Assembly: GCF_031157355.1 (NCBI RefSeq)
Contig: NZ_JAVIFT010000002.1
Span: 482,501-546,500 of the forward strand
DNA: 64,000 nucleotides
Origin: Hyphomicrobium sp. LHD-15
Lineage (GTDB): Bacteria; Pseudomonadota; Alphaproteobacteria; Rhizobiales; Hyphomicrobiaceae
Direction of reading: 5' to 3'
A program made the position numbers and the translations under genes. Shown here one piece after another: positions 9,808 through 18,248 of the stretch (position 1 is the first letter of the stretch; every line of letters starts with the position of its first letter). A model generated the notes under the pieces. That model saw only the letters and a list, made by a program, of their open reading frames with translations. It did no database searches and was not told where the DNA came from.

Positions 9808-11070
9808 ATGAGACAACGGCTCGCTCATATGGCCTGGCATGTGAAGTTCGGCTCGGCGGCCGTTGCTACACTCCTCGCGGGATGGCTCTTGGCTGGGCAA
9901 CCGGCCCGGGCCATTCCGGAGGCTCCGACAGAGGCGCCGCCTGGCGCGCTCGTCACGAAAATCCTCTATGTCGGCAAGCGTTACGCTGAGCCGCCGCCAC
10001 TCTCTCTGCTAGACAAGATCCTGTCCGACGAAGGTGCGCAAGGCGCGCGCCTCGCGATCAAGGAAAACAATATGACGGGCCGGCTGGTGGAGCAGCACTT
10101 CGAGCTGATCGAAGTCGTGGCCGGCGAAAAGGAAGACGTGGTTCCGAAGGTCAAGGCTCAGCTCGACGAGGGGCATGGCCTAATTGTTGCGGACTTGGAG
10201 CCTTCCGATCTTCTGGCGGTGGCGGATCTCGCGGAAGCCAAGGGGGCCGTTCTCTTCAACGTGCGTTCGAGCAGCGATGAGCTCCGGCAGGAACAGTGCC
10301 GTTCGAACGTCTTTCACATTATTCCCAACTGGGCGATGCGGGCCGATGCGCTGGCCCAATACCTGATCTGGAAGAAATGGCGGCGCTGGCTGGTCGTTCA
10401 CGGAACGACGCCGGGCGACAAGGACTATGTTGCTGCGATCCGCCGGGCGGCGCAGAAGTTCGGCGCGAAGATCGTGGATGAGCGGCCCTACGAGTTCGAC
10501 GCGGGTTCGCGGCGCACGGATTCCGGCCATCAGCAGATCCAGACGCAAATGCCGCTGCTGACGCAAGGCGCGCCCGAGTATGACGTGATCTTCGCGGCAG
10601 ACGTGGGCGAGGCGTTCGGCGACTACCTGATGTTCCGCACCTACGAGCCGCGCCCAGTTGTCGGGTCGCAAGGTTTGCAGGCGGTCGCGTGGCATCGTTC
10701 GTTCGAGCAGTACGCCGGCACACAGCTGCAGAACCGGTTCGAGAAGCAGGCCAAGCGCGTGATGACGGAGCGCGATTTTACGGCCTGGCTCGGCGTCCGG
10801 GTGGTGGGTGAAGCGGTCACGCGCTCGGCCAAGAACACACCCGCCGACGTCAAGGCGTATATCCTGTCCAAGGACTTCGAGGTTGCGGGCTTCAAAGGCG
10901 TCGGCCTCACGTTCCGGACCTGGGATCACCAGATGCGGCAGCCAATCCTTTTGTCGGGGCCGCGGGCGCTGGTCTCGATCTCGCCGCAGGACGGCTTTCT
11001 GCATCAAAAGTATCTGACCGACACGCTGGGCTTCGACGAGCCCGAAACCAAGTGCCGGTTCAACAAATAA
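9808..11070 (+). CDS. PQQ-associated ABC-type substrate-binding protein
   Basis: About 420 aa, secreted (signal peptide ending ARAIPEAP). It resembles the periplasmic type-I binding proteins found with PQQ alcohol dehydrogenase systems: KILYVGKRYAEPPPLSLLDK, GLIVADLEPSDLLAVADLAE, VFHIIPNWAMRADALAQYL. The ATG at 9808 lies 4 bases after the xoxG stop, so it is in the same operon; a GTG at 9781 overlaps xoxG and is less likely. The usual partner ABC ATPase and permease genes are not nearby, so the ligand and whether it transports anything are unknown. Confidence 0.85.
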   Translation: MRQRLAHMAWHVKFGSAAVATLLAGWLLAGQPARAIPEAPTEAPPGALVTKILYVGKRYAEPPPLSLLDKILSDEGAQGARLAIKENNMTGRLVEQHFELIEVVAGEKEDVVPKVKAQLDEGHGLIVADLEPSDLLAVADLAEAKGAVLFNVRSSSDELRQEQCRSNVFHIIPNWAMRADALAQYLIWKKWRRWLVVHGTTPGDKDYVAAIRRAAQKFGAKIVDERPYEFDAGSRRTDSGHQQIQTQMPLLTQGAPEYDVIFAADVGEAFGDYLMFRTYEPRPVVGSQGLQAVAWHRSFEQYAGTQLQNRFEKQAKRVMTERDFTAWLGVRVVGEAVTRSAKNTPADVKAYILSKDFEVAGFKGVGLTFRTWDHQMRQPILLSGPRALVSISPQDGFLHQKYLTDTLGFDEPETKCRFNK

Positions 11071-11103
11071 AAAATCAGAACAAACGACCAGGAGAGGAAA
11101 CTC

Positions 11104-12078
11104 ATGAAGCGTCCCATGGCTGCCGCTGTGTTGGCGGCGGCGTTCGTATCTCTGCCGATTGCGCCTGCGTTTGCGTCGAAGATTTTCGTCTCGAACGAGA
11201 AGGACAATACCGTCACCGTGCTCGACAGCGAGACGTTCAAGGTGGTGAAAGTGATCGAGACGGGTGCCCGGCCGCGCGGCATGGTGCTGACGCCCGATCA
11301 CAAGGAACTTCTGGTCTGCGTGGGTGACGACAACCGGCTGGACGTTGTCGATACCGAGACGCTCGAAGTGGTGCGGACGCTCGATTCCGGCCCCGATCCC
11401 GAACTGCTCGATGTCGATCCCAAGGGTGAGCGGATCTACATCGCGAACGAGGACGAAGGGTTCGTCACGGTCATCGAGCGGGTCAGCGGAAAGGTGCTTG
11501 CCGAAATCCCGGTCGGGGTGGAGCCCGAAGGCATGGCGGTTTCGCCCGACAACAAGTTCACCGTCGCCACCTCCGAGCAGACGAGCATGGCGCACTTCAT
11601 AGACAACGAGACCTTCAAAGTGACGGCCAACATTCTGGTCGACACGCGGCCGCGCGTCGCCGAGTTCACGCGTGACGGCAAGCTGGTGTGGGTTTCCGCC
11701 GAGATCGGCGGCACGGTTGCCGTCATCGATCCGGTGACCCGGAAGATCATCAAGAAGTTCGGCTTCGAGATTCCGGGGGTGCGGCGGGAGCTGATCCAGC
11801 CGATGGGTATCCGCTTCACCAAAGACGGCAAGACGGCATTCGTCGCGCTCAGCACGGCCAACCGCGTTGCCGTGGTGGATGTCGCGACCTATACGCCGAC
11901 GAGCTACATCCTGGTCGGGCAACGGCCGTGGCACATGGCGCTCTCGCCCGATGGCTCGAAGCTTTATGTGGCGAACGGGCTTACCAACGACATGACGATC
12001 GTCGACGTGGCAACGCTCAAGCCCGAGAAGTCGGTGCCGGTTGGTCGGCTGCCGTGGGGTGTGGTGGTCAAGCCGTAA
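11104..12078 (+). CDS. YVTN beta-propeller protein, PQQ-associated type
   Basis: A 324-aa secreted protein (signal peptide ending PAFAS). It is built of about seven repeats with the pattern FVSNEKDNTVTVLDSETFKV, IYIANEDEGFVTVIERVSG, LYVANGLTNDMTIVDVATL, a seven-bladed propeller. This matches the beta-propeller proteins encoded beside PQQ-dependent alcohol oxidation and ABC genes. Strong ribosome site AGGAGAGGAAACTC. It is the last gene of the methanol cluster; a degenerate 7-bp repeat lies just after its stop. Exact role unknown, possibly assembly or scaffolding in the periplasm. Confidence 0.87.
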   Translation: MKRPMAAAVLAAAFVSLPIAPAFASKIFVSNEKDNTVTVLDSETFKVVKVIETGARPRGMVLTPDHKELLVCVGDDNRLDVVDTETLEVVRTLDSGPDPELLDVDPKGERIYIANEDEGFVTVIERVSGKVLAEIPVGVEPEGMAVSPDNKFTVATSEQTSMAHFIDNETFKVTANILVDTRPRVAEFTRDGKLVWVSAEIGGTVAVIDPVTRKIIKKFGFEIPGVRRELIQPMGIRFTKDGKTAFVALSTANRVAVVDVATYTPTSYILVGQRPWHMALSPDGSKLYVANGLTNDMTIVDVATLKPEKSVPVGRLPWGVVVKP

Positions 12079-12083
12079 ACTGG

Positions 12084-12118
12084 GGCAGCCGGCAACGGGC
12101 AGCAGGCAGGCCGCACGC
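12084..12118. repeat. degenerate 7-bp tandem repeat GGCANNN (locus A)
   Basis: Five consecutive heptamers: GGCAGCC, GGCAACG, GGCAGCA, GGCAGGC, CGCACGC. The array starts 6 bases after the stop of the propeller gene. Similar arrays occur at 24854-24888 and 55965-55992, also directly after stop codons. Confidence 0.6.
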
Positions 12119-12161
12119 GGAAGAAGTGGCGGGAAACCGCCATGGGCAAGCCAACAGGGAT

Positions 12162-13799
12162 CTACTTTGCCGGATGGGAGAAGGCGGCGCGGGGGCGATG
12201 CTGGGTCTTCTCCCAGCGGTAGGGTGCCCGAACGAGCTGGAACAAGGCCCGGTAGGCTGCCAGTGAGATCAGAAGCCAGTAGATCGGCATGATGATCGCC
12301 CAGCCGGCGAGCTCGAGGCGGCCGCGCCCGGCAACGGCTACGCAACCGAGTGCGACGCCCGACACATAGCCCAAGCTCAGATTGACGATGCCGATCCATT
12401 TGACGGCGCTCGACAGGGCGTCGTGCTCGGGGCTGATCAATGGCCCACAGGTCAGCTCCCACGCGAGCACTGCATAGAACCAAGGGTGGACCAGCGCGGA
12501 GAGGATCAAGCCGCCCATCAGCACTTGGAGACCGAAGAACGGAAACCAGCCGAGATCGCGGGCGGTTCTGAACGGCTGGCGCGTATGCACGAGGTAAGTC
12601 TGCATCCATCCCTTGAGCCAACGGGTACGTTGGTTCCGCCAGCTCGCGAAATTAGGGGGCGCTTCTTCCCAGGTCGTCGAACTCAGGACCTGCACGTCCC
12701 ATCCGGCGCGGGCCAGCCGGATGCCGAGATCCGCATCCTCGGTGACGTTGAAAGGATCCCAGGCGCCAACCTCTTCGAGCACGGCGCGGGAGAAATGATT
12801 TGATGTGCCGCCCAAGGGAACGGGAAGTTTCAAGCGCTGGAGTGTCGGCAGGAGGCAATCGAACAGCACGGTGTATTCGATCGCAAACTGGCGCGTGAGA
12901 AAGGTTTCGTTCGCGTTCAATACGTTGAGGCGGGCCTGCACGCAGGCGAGACGTGGATTGGCGGAGAGCAAGCGCGCGGCCTGGCGAAGTTGGTCTGGTT
13001 CTGGCACGTCCTCTGCGTCGTAGACGACGACCAGGTCTCCGGTTGCGTGGCGCAGCGCATAGTTGAGTGCGCGGGGCTTGGTGCGGGGCTCGCCACTCGG
13101 AACCACGATTGTGCTCATGTGCGGAGGAAGGCGATGACTTTCGACGGCGCGCCGCGTCGCGGGATCGTTCTCTTCGAGGATCACGAGGATCTGAAGCCGG
13201 TCTTTCGGATAGTCGATGGATTCGAGTGCGGAAACGACATCCGCGATGACGTCGACTTCGTCGTAGAGCGGGATCAGGAGGGTGTAGCGGGGAAGCCGGC
13301 AGCTATCGATGTCGATGATTTCGGCTTTGACCCGCGTGGCGTGTCCGGTTGCCTTGTGCCACAGAGCCGCCGTCCTCAAGATCACGACACAGAAGAAAGG
13401 CAGCACAAGAACGGCAGCCAGGACGAAGACAATCTCGTCGAAAGCAACGACCGCGGTTGCGGTGCTCCCCGATATCAAAAGAAAGAGACCGCGTCGCTGC
13501 CAAGGCCATGTGGGCTCGCCGGCCGAGAGATCGGGCCGGCGGCGGCGTAGGTCGTTGACGGCGTGATCAAGGTTGAGACGCGCTTCGGCCGGGCTATCGA
13601 TTGAAGAGCCATTGTGACGTCGCGCGTCAGGAGGTGCGCGCGATCTGACGCGATGCCACGGCGCTAAACGGCTCCGTCGCGGCGGTGCTGGCGAACTCCG
13701 GGGTGCCGGATCCGCGCTGCCGTCTACGTCCTGAGGCACGATCGTCCCCCAAAGCGCTCCCTCGCCGCACGGCCCCCAGCCGTTCCGGCCGGCAATCAT
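12162..13799 (-). CDS. membrane glycosyltransferase, family 2
   Basis: A 545-aa processive-type GT2. A disordered Arg/Pro-rich N-terminus (1-95) precedes two membrane segments (about 100-145), then the catalytic domain: TLLIPLYDEVDVIADVVSAL, VVVYDAEDVPEP (DxD-type nucleotide-metal site), NVTEDADLG (TED base motif) and NQRTRWLKGW (Q-x-x-R-W acceptor motif), followed by three or four membrane segments. The arrangement resembles BcsA-like synthases that make and export polysaccharide; no BcsB or PilZ partner is nearby. It is divergent from the binding-protein gene at 13876. The N-terminal 90 residues look poorly conserved, so the true start may lie further in. Confidence 0.87.
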   Translation of the reverse strand: MIAGRNGWGPCGEGALWGTIVPQDVDGSADPAPRSSPAPPRRSRLAPWHRVRSRAPPDARRHNGSSIDSPAEARLNLDHAVNDLRRRRPDLSAGEPTWPWQRRGLFLLISGSTATAVVAFDEIVFVLAAVLVLPFFCVVILRTAALWHKATGHATRVKAEIIDIDSCRLPRYTLLIPLYDEVDVIADVVSALESIDYPKDRLQILVILEENDPATRRAVESHRLPPHMSTIVVPSGEPRTKPRALNYALRHATGDLVVVYDAEDVPEPDQLRQAARLLSANPRLACVQARLNVLNANETFLTRQFAIEYTVLFDCLLPTLQRLKLPVPLGGTSNHFSRAVLEEVGAWDPFNVTEDADLGIRLARAGWDVQVLSSTTWEEAPPNFASWRNQRTRWLKGWMQTYLVHTRQPFRTARDLGWFPFFGLQVLMGGLILSALVHPWFYAVLAWELTCGPLISPEHDALSSAVKWIGIVNLSLGYVSGVALGCVAVAGRGRLELAGWAIIMPIYWLLISLAAYRALFQLVRAPYRWEKTQHRPRAAFSHPAK

Positions 13800-13875
13800 C
13801 TTGCCATATTGCTCGCGATGTTAAATAGGGAGATTGCGAAATTGCCGACTCGCTCGTTTTCCCGAGGCTCCGCCG

Positions 13876-14745
13876 ATGACGCCTATTCAGATCGTTCAGG
13901 CCGCGAGACATGTGGTGCCGCGCATGCGCGCTGCCGCAATGCTCGGCGCGTTGCTATCGGCGTTTCTTGTCGTGGGGGTAATGGCGGAAGCCGGCCGGAG
14001 CCAAGAGGTTACCCCCGAACAGGCCGCTCCCGCAGAGCCGCGCCGCTTCGTCATTCGCTTCCTGACCGAGGGTGAGTTTCCTCCCTTCAACTATTACGAC
14101 GACGAGGGTGTGCTTTCGGGCTTCAACGTTGATCTGGCTCGCGCGATCTGCCTCGAGGTTGGGGCCGCCTGCGATATCAAGGTGCGGCCCTGGGAGGAGC
14201 TGTTGATTGCGCTCCGGCGCGGGGACGCAGACGCCGTAATTGCAGCGCATACTGTCACGGCGGGTACGTTGGCCGAGGTTGATTTTTCAGATCGCTATTT
14301 CTACACGCCGGGCCGGTTTGCCAGCCGGACGGGCGAAACGGTCGGCGAGATCACCCCGGAAGGGCTGGATGGGGTGACCGTCGGCGTGGCCAAGGGAACG
14401 GCGCACGAAGCCTTCATCAAGGCGTTTTTCCGCGACAGCCGGATCGTGCTTTTCGAAAATCCGGAGCTCGCGCGGGAGGCCTTGCAGCAGAGCAAGGTGG
14501 ATCTCATTTTCGACGATGCGATCAGCCTAGCATTCTGGATCAACGGTTCGCTGTCGCGCCAGTGCTGCGAGTTCAAGGGCGGCGCGTTCCTGGAGCCCAA
14601 GTATTTCGGCGACGGGCTGGCGGTCGCGCTCCCGCGAAACGATCCGCAGATCAAGGTGTTGATTAACGACGCGCTGAAGAAGATCCGCCATAGCGGTCGA
14701 TTTCAGGAGCTTGTCGAGCGCTACTTTCCGGTTCGCATTTACTAA
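13876..14745 (+). CDS. periplasmic solute-binding protein, family 3
   Basis: About 289 aa. After a signal peptide (hydrophobic MLGALLSAFLVVGVMAEAG) it has the amino-acid binding family 3 fold: FPPFNYYDDEGVLSGFNVDLARAI, VRPWEELLIALRRGDADAVI, FSDRYFYTPGRFASR, GVTVGVAKGTAHEAFIKAFF and DLIFDDAISLAFWI. Such proteins bind polar amino acids or small organic acids, but no ABC permease lies next to it, so the ligand is unknown. The start at 13876 is preferred because GAGG lies upstream; an in-frame ATG at 13834 is possible. Cys104/Cys111-type and QCC cysteines could form disulfides. Confidence 0.85.
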   Translation: MTPIQIVQAARHVVPRMRAAAMLGALLSAFLVVGVMAEAGRSQEVTPEQAAPAEPRRFVIRFLTEGEFPPFNYYDDEGVLSGFNVDLARAICLEVGAACDIKVRPWEELLIALRRGDADAVIAAHTVTAGTLAEVDFSDRYFYTPGRFASRTGETVGEITPEGLDGVTVGVAKGTAHEAFIKAFFRDSRIVLFENPELAREALQQSKVDLIFDDAISLAFWINGSLSRQCCEFKGGAFLEPKYFGDGLAVALPRNDPQIKVLINDALKKIRHSGRFQELVERYFPVRIY

Positions 14746-14878
14746 GACCTGCGCTTTCGTTGCGCTGGGGCCACGCGTTGGTGTCGCGGTTGTCCGGTTG
14801 TCATACTCCTGAAATGCAAATCCCGTTCTAAGAAGCCCAGGATACCCGCAAAACAATGCGGATTCGGAGGCTCGCCGT

Positions 14879-15673
14879 ATGGGAACAGAACGCTCATTCC
14901 GGACGCTGTTCATTTCTGACGTGCATCTCGGCACTCGCGCTTCGCAGGCCGATATGCTGCTGGATTTTCTGAAGTATAACGAGGCGGACACGATCTATCT
15001 GGTCGGTGACATCCTCGACTTCTGGCGCATCAAGCGCGGCGCCGTCTGGCCGCAGACCCACAACGACGTTCTGCAGAAAATCCTGCGCAAGGTGCGCAAG
15101 GGAACACGTGTCATCTACATCCCAGGCAATCACGACGAAGGAATTCGTGACTACGCCGGGATGCACTTCGGTGGCATCGAAATCGAGCGCCAAGCCATAC
15201 ACACCACAGCGGATGGCCGGCGTTTCATCGTGATGCACGGCGACGAGTACGATGTCGTCGTGCGGTATGCTCGCTGGTTGGCCTTCCTGGGCGATCGTGG
15301 CTACGAACTCGCCTTGTGGTCCAACTGGCCGCTGAACTTCATCCGCCGTCGCCTCGGGCTCGGGTACTGGTCGCTCTCGGCCTACCTCAAGCACCGCGTC
15401 AAGACGGCGGTGAGCTTCATCGGCGAGTTCGAGAAGAACCTTGCCGAGGAGGCCAGGCGCCACGACGTGGATGGCGTCATCTGCGGGCACATCCACCACG
15501 CCGCGAACCGGGATATCGCCGGCATCCGCTACATCAACACCGGTGACTGGGTGGAAAGCTGCACGGCGGTCGGCGAGACCGAAACCGGTGAGCTCGAGCT
15601 GATCCGGTGGCTGGATGTCGTCCGCGAAAGAGCGTCGGTGCCGGTCACGAATGCGGCGCTTCAGGCGGCGTAA
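14879..15673 (+). CDS. metallophosphoesterase, UDP-2,3-diacylglucosamine diphosphatase-like
   Basis: A 264-aa calcineurin-like phosphoesterase. Metal motifs in order: FISDVHLGTR (D-x-H), YLVGDILDFW (GD), IPGNHDE (GNHD), VMHGDEYD (H), and ICGHIHHAANR (GHxH). The family includes LpxH-like hydrolases of UDP-diacylglucosamine in lipid A synthesis, and this branch is often found beside a glycosyltransferase in alphaproteobacteria. Its TAA stop overlaps the ATG of the next gene (TAATG), so the two are translationally coupled. Function in lipid A or another envelope glycolipid is inferred. Confidence 0.87.
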   Translation: MGTERSFRTLFISDVHLGTRASQADMLLDFLKYNEADTIYLVGDILDFWRIKRGAVWPQTHNDVLQKILRKVRKGTRVIYIPGNHDEGIRDYAGMHFGGIEIERQAIHTTADGRRFIVMHGDEYDVVVRYARWLAFLGDRGYELALWSNWPLNFIRRRLGLGYWSLSAYLKHRVKTAVSFIGEFEKNLAEEARRHDVDGVICGHIHHAANRDIAGIRYINTGDWVESCTAVGETETGELELIRWLDVVRERASVPVTNAALQAA

Positions 15674-16734
15674 TGCGGATCCTGCTCGCAACCGATGCGT
15701 GGGCTCCTCAGATCAACGGCGTCGTGCGGACCTATCAGAGGCTCGCCGTGGAGCTGCAGGCCATCGGCTCCGAGCTGGTAGTGCTGGGGCCCGAGAATTT
15801 TCGCTGCATTCCCTGCCCCAGCTATCCGGAGATCGGGCTTGCGATTCCGGATCAGAAGCATTGCTCGCGGCTGATCGACGAGGCGAAGGTGGATGCCATC
15901 CATATCGCGACGGAAGGTCCCGTCGGCTGGATGGCGCGATCACATTGTCTGCGCCGCCGCCTGCCGTTCACGAGCAGCTTTCACACGCGTTTCGCCGACT
16001 ACGTGAGCGCGCGCTGGCCGGTTCCGGAATCCTGGGTCTATGCCTTTCAGCGTCGCTTCCATGCCAAGAGTGCCGGCGTGATGGTGGCGACCGAGAGTCT
16101 TGCCTCCGATTTGAGGAGGCGCGGGTTTGATCGGTTGCTGCCGTGGACGCGCGGCGTGGATACGGAGCTGTTCCGTCCGGATACCGTGCGCCTGTTCGGC
16201 CAGGGCCCGGTGTTTCTTTATGCCGGCCGGGTGGCGGTCGAGAAAAACATCGAGGCCTTTCTCAGCCTTGATCTTCCGGGTGTGAAAGTTGTTGTGGGAG
16301 ATGGCCCGCAGCTCGCGGAGCTCGAGGCGCGCTACCCGACGGCAATCTTCACGGGCGTACGCGAGGGACGCGACCTTGCGCAGTGCTATGCCTCCGCCGA
16401 CGTCTTCGTGTTTCCGAGCCGCACCGATACGTTCGGCATGGTGATGCTTGAAGCGATGGCCAGCGGCGTGCCTGTGGCGGCGTTTCCGGCCATCGGGCCG
16501 AAGGATCTCGTCACGCCGAATATCTCCGGTGTTCTGAGCGAGGATCTGCGCGGTGCGGTGCTCGCTGCCTTGAGCCTCAATCGCGAGCGCGTGCGCGAGC
16601 AGGCGATGGCGTTCACGTGGCAGACGGCCGCCGGGATTTTTCTTTCGAACATCGAAAGCGCGCTCGCCCAAGCGCGGCAGCGCGGTGATGTCGTCGCGCG
16701 CGATTTCCCGATCGCGCGCGCACGATCCGCCTGA
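15673..16734 (+). CDS. glycosyltransferase family 1 (GT4 fold)
   Basis: A 353-aa GT-B enzyme starting MRILLATDAWAPQINGVVRT. The N-terminal acceptor domain has the GVVRTYQRLA motif; the C-terminal donor domain has FLYAGRVAVEKNIEAFL, VVVGDGPQLAELEARYP and VFVFPSRTDTFGMVMLEAMA, including the E-x7-E sugar-nucleotide site. It resembles glycolipid mannosyl/glucuronosyl transferases such as those acting on diacylglycerol, but the sugar and acceptor cannot be read from sequence. The ATG overlaps the stop of the phosphoesterase by one base, so the true start is 15673, not an upstream in-frame ATG. Confidence 0.9.
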   Translation: MRILLATDAWAPQINGVVRTYQRLAVELQAIGSELVVLGPENFRCIPCPSYPEIGLAIPDQKHCSRLIDEAKVDAIHIATEGPVGWMARSHCLRRRLPFTSSFHTRFADYVSARWPVPESWVYAFQRRFHAKSAGVMVATESLASDLRRRGFDRLLPWTRGVDTELFRPDTVRLFGQGPVFLYAGRVAVEKNIEAFLSLDLPGVKVVVGDGPQLAELEARYPTAIFTGVREGRDLAQCYASADVFVFPSRTDTFGMVMLEAMASGVPVAAFPAIGPKDLVTPNISGVLSEDLRGAVLAALSLNRERVREQAMAFTWQTAAGIFLSNIESALAQARQRGDVVARDFPIARARSA

Positions 16735-16961
16735 GAGAAGAAAAGCTTACGAAACAGCAAGGTTTCCGCGGAGCTTGTGGGCTTCGTGCGCGGGCTTGTA
16801 CGTATTTGCAGCGTGGACTGAAAATGCTCTGGTCAGCGAGTTCGAATTGTCTATGCTCGGCCCTTCTCGGGAAGGAATGCTACGCCGCACGGCGGGTGCC
16901 GCCGGCCCGCATAGGCAAATATGCCCACTCGTAAGATTGCGCGGCGGGGGACCGGGCCTTC

Positions 16962-17537
16962 ATGTCGTCTTACACGAGGTTCGCTGCTTTTTTTCTGTGC
17001 GCGCTGGGACTCTCACTTCCGGCGCCGTCCGAGGCCAAGTGCCGGATCAAAGGGCCGGATCTGGAAATCGCGGGCGTGAAGCTGACGGACAGCGATAGTG
17101 CGGTCGCGGTCGTCGGAGCGTCTCCCAAGCTCGTCGAGAGCGAGGACGATCTTCCGCACGCGCGCTTCGTTTCAACCAACGGTTCGCAGGAGCTGGTTCT
17201 TTTCGCTCATTATGGTGCGGTCGAGGACGAGTATGCCGAAGCGGAAGTCCGCTATGCGGGACCCGAAGCGCTCGCGCTCAAGGACTTGCCGATCGAGAGC
17301 TTCAAGACCGCGCGCGGCGTCGAGCTTGGGATGAGCGTTGCGCAGGTGCAGGCGTTGTTTGGGACTTGCTTCAAGTCTCGACAGAAGACCGGGCAAGAAC
17401 TCTTTTTCGAGTATGAGGTTGCCGACGCGGATCGCGATCGCGAACTCATGGCGTTCGGCTACCCGATCTACTACGCGGAGTACGAGTTCAAGAAAGACAA
17501 ACTGGTGCGGTTCCGTTTCGGGTTCGCATACCCCTGA
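16962..17537 (+). CDS. secreted protein of unknown function
   Basis: A 191-aa protein with a signal peptide (MSSYTRFAAFFLCALGLSLP, cut near SEA-KC). The mature domain contains GVKLTDSDSAVAVVG, a repeat-like GVELGMSVAQVQALFG and acidic/aromatic stretches ending FRFGFAYP. Three Cys are present in the mature or signal region. The GMSVAQVQALFG segment resembles SmpA/BamE-like 'MT.eqV..lfG' motifs, so a lipoprotein-like periplasmic fold is possible, but no lipobox exists. It stands alone, 227 bases after the glycosyltransferase. Confidence 0.75.
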   Translation: MSSYTRFAAFFLCALGLSLPAPSEAKCRIKGPDLEIAGVKLTDSDSAVAVVGASPKLVESEDDLPHARFVSTNGSQELVLFAHYGAVEDEYAEAEVRYAGPEALALKDLPIESFKTARGVELGMSVAQVQALFGTCFKSRQKTGQELFFEYEVADADRDRELMAFGYPIYYAEYEFKKDKLVRFRFGFAYP

Positions 17538-17567
17538 TCGAAGCCGGCTGACAGCCGATGCCGTTTG

Positions 17568-17593
17568 TCCGGCTTACCTGCTGGTAAGCCGGA
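17568..17593. terminator. perfect hairpin between convergent genes
   Basis: TCCGGCTTACC and GGTAAGCCGGA form an 11-bp perfect stem with a TGCT loop. It lies between the convergent secreted-protein gene and infA. Neither side has a clear T run, so it may be a weak bidirectional terminator or an RNA-stabilising element. Confidence 0.5.
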
Positions 17594-17649
17594 TCCGAAG
17601 CGTCTGGATGTTTTTCGTGAGGATCGGCTGCCTGAAAGGCGCTCGCCGA

Positions 17650-17931
17650 TCAGCGGGGGCGACGCGGACCGCCGCCAGGGCCGACGGACGAGGGCGGAGG
17701 CCCAGAGCGCGCGTCCTTGTGGCGGAAATTGATGCGACCCTTGGTAAGATCGTATGGCGTCATCTCGACCGTGACTTTGTCGCCGGCAAGAATGCGGATG
17801 CGGTTCTTCTTCATGCGCCCGGACGTGTAGGCGATCACTTCGTGTCCATTGTCGAGTTTAACGCGGCAGCGGGCGTCGGGAAGCACCTCCTCCACCACAC
17901 CTTCGAACTCGAGCATTTCTTCTTTCGCCAT
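17650..17931 (-). CDS. infA: translation initiation factor IF-1 with C-terminal extension
   Basis: A 93-aa protein whose first 72 residues form the S1-like OB fold of IF-1: [59 protein letters not shown]-1 binds the ribosomal A site during initiation. Residues 73-93 are an unusual Pro/Gly/Arg tail (SGPPPSS...GPRRPR) absent from the standard 72-aa form. Alphaproteobacteria often have two IF-1 genes, so this may be a second copy. Convergent with the preceding secreted-protein gene. Confidence 0.93.
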   Translation of the reverse strand: MAKEEMLEFEGVVEEVLPDARCRVKLDNGHEVIAYTSGRMKKNRIRILAGDKVTVEMTPYDLTKGRINFRHKDARSGPPPSSVGPGGGPRRPR

Positions 17932-17982
17932 TCAATCCCTCAAGCGATCCCGATCGCAGTAACTCAACTAGGTAATAGGAAA

Positions 17983-18020
17983 TGCAAAAGCAACGGGGAG
18001 CAGACATCTCCGCTCCCCGT
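17983..18020 (-). terminator. terminator after cold-shock gene
   Basis: ACGGGGAGC (17993-18001) pairs with GCTCCCCGT (18012-18020). Read on the minus strand the hairpin is followed by TGCTTTTGC. It lies 22 bases after the csp stop codon. Confidence 0.7.
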
Positions 18021-18041
18021 GCTCAACTGTATTTTCGCGAC

Positions 18042-18248
18042 TTAGAGCGGACGCAGGTTGACGGCAGCGATCTTGCCGTTGCGGCCACGTTCGGTCTCGT
18101 AAGCGATCTTCTGTCCCTCGCGGAGAGTCTGAAGCCCGGCGCGCTCTACGGCCGAGATATGCACGAACACATCAGCGCCGCCTTCTTCGGGCTGAATGAA
18201 TCCGTACCCCTTTTGACCGTTGAACCACTTAACAGTGCCGTTCGACAT
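18042..18248 (-). CDS. cold-shock protein CspA family
   Basis: A 68-aa single-domain protein with both RNA-binding motifs, KGYGFIQPE (RNP1) and VFVHISAVE (RNP2), starting MSNGTVKWFNGQKGYGFIQP. It binds single-stranded nucleic acid and acts as an RNA chaperone. The ATG at 18248 has a strong GGAGGCACTATA before it; an ATG nine codons upstream is rejected because the ribosome site lies between. A long, low-GC upstream region may hold a temperature-responsive leader, which is usual for csp genes but unproven here. Confidence 0.95.
   Translation of the reverse strand: MSNGTVKWFNGQKGYGFIQPEEGGADVFVHISAVERAGLQTLREGQKIAYETERGRNGKIAAVNLRPL

Noticed and set aside
10180-12621. A 2.4-kb minus-strand open frame over the binding-protein and propeller genes
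   Set aside because: No domain, His/Arg-rich composition, and it overlaps genes with clear families and signal peptides.
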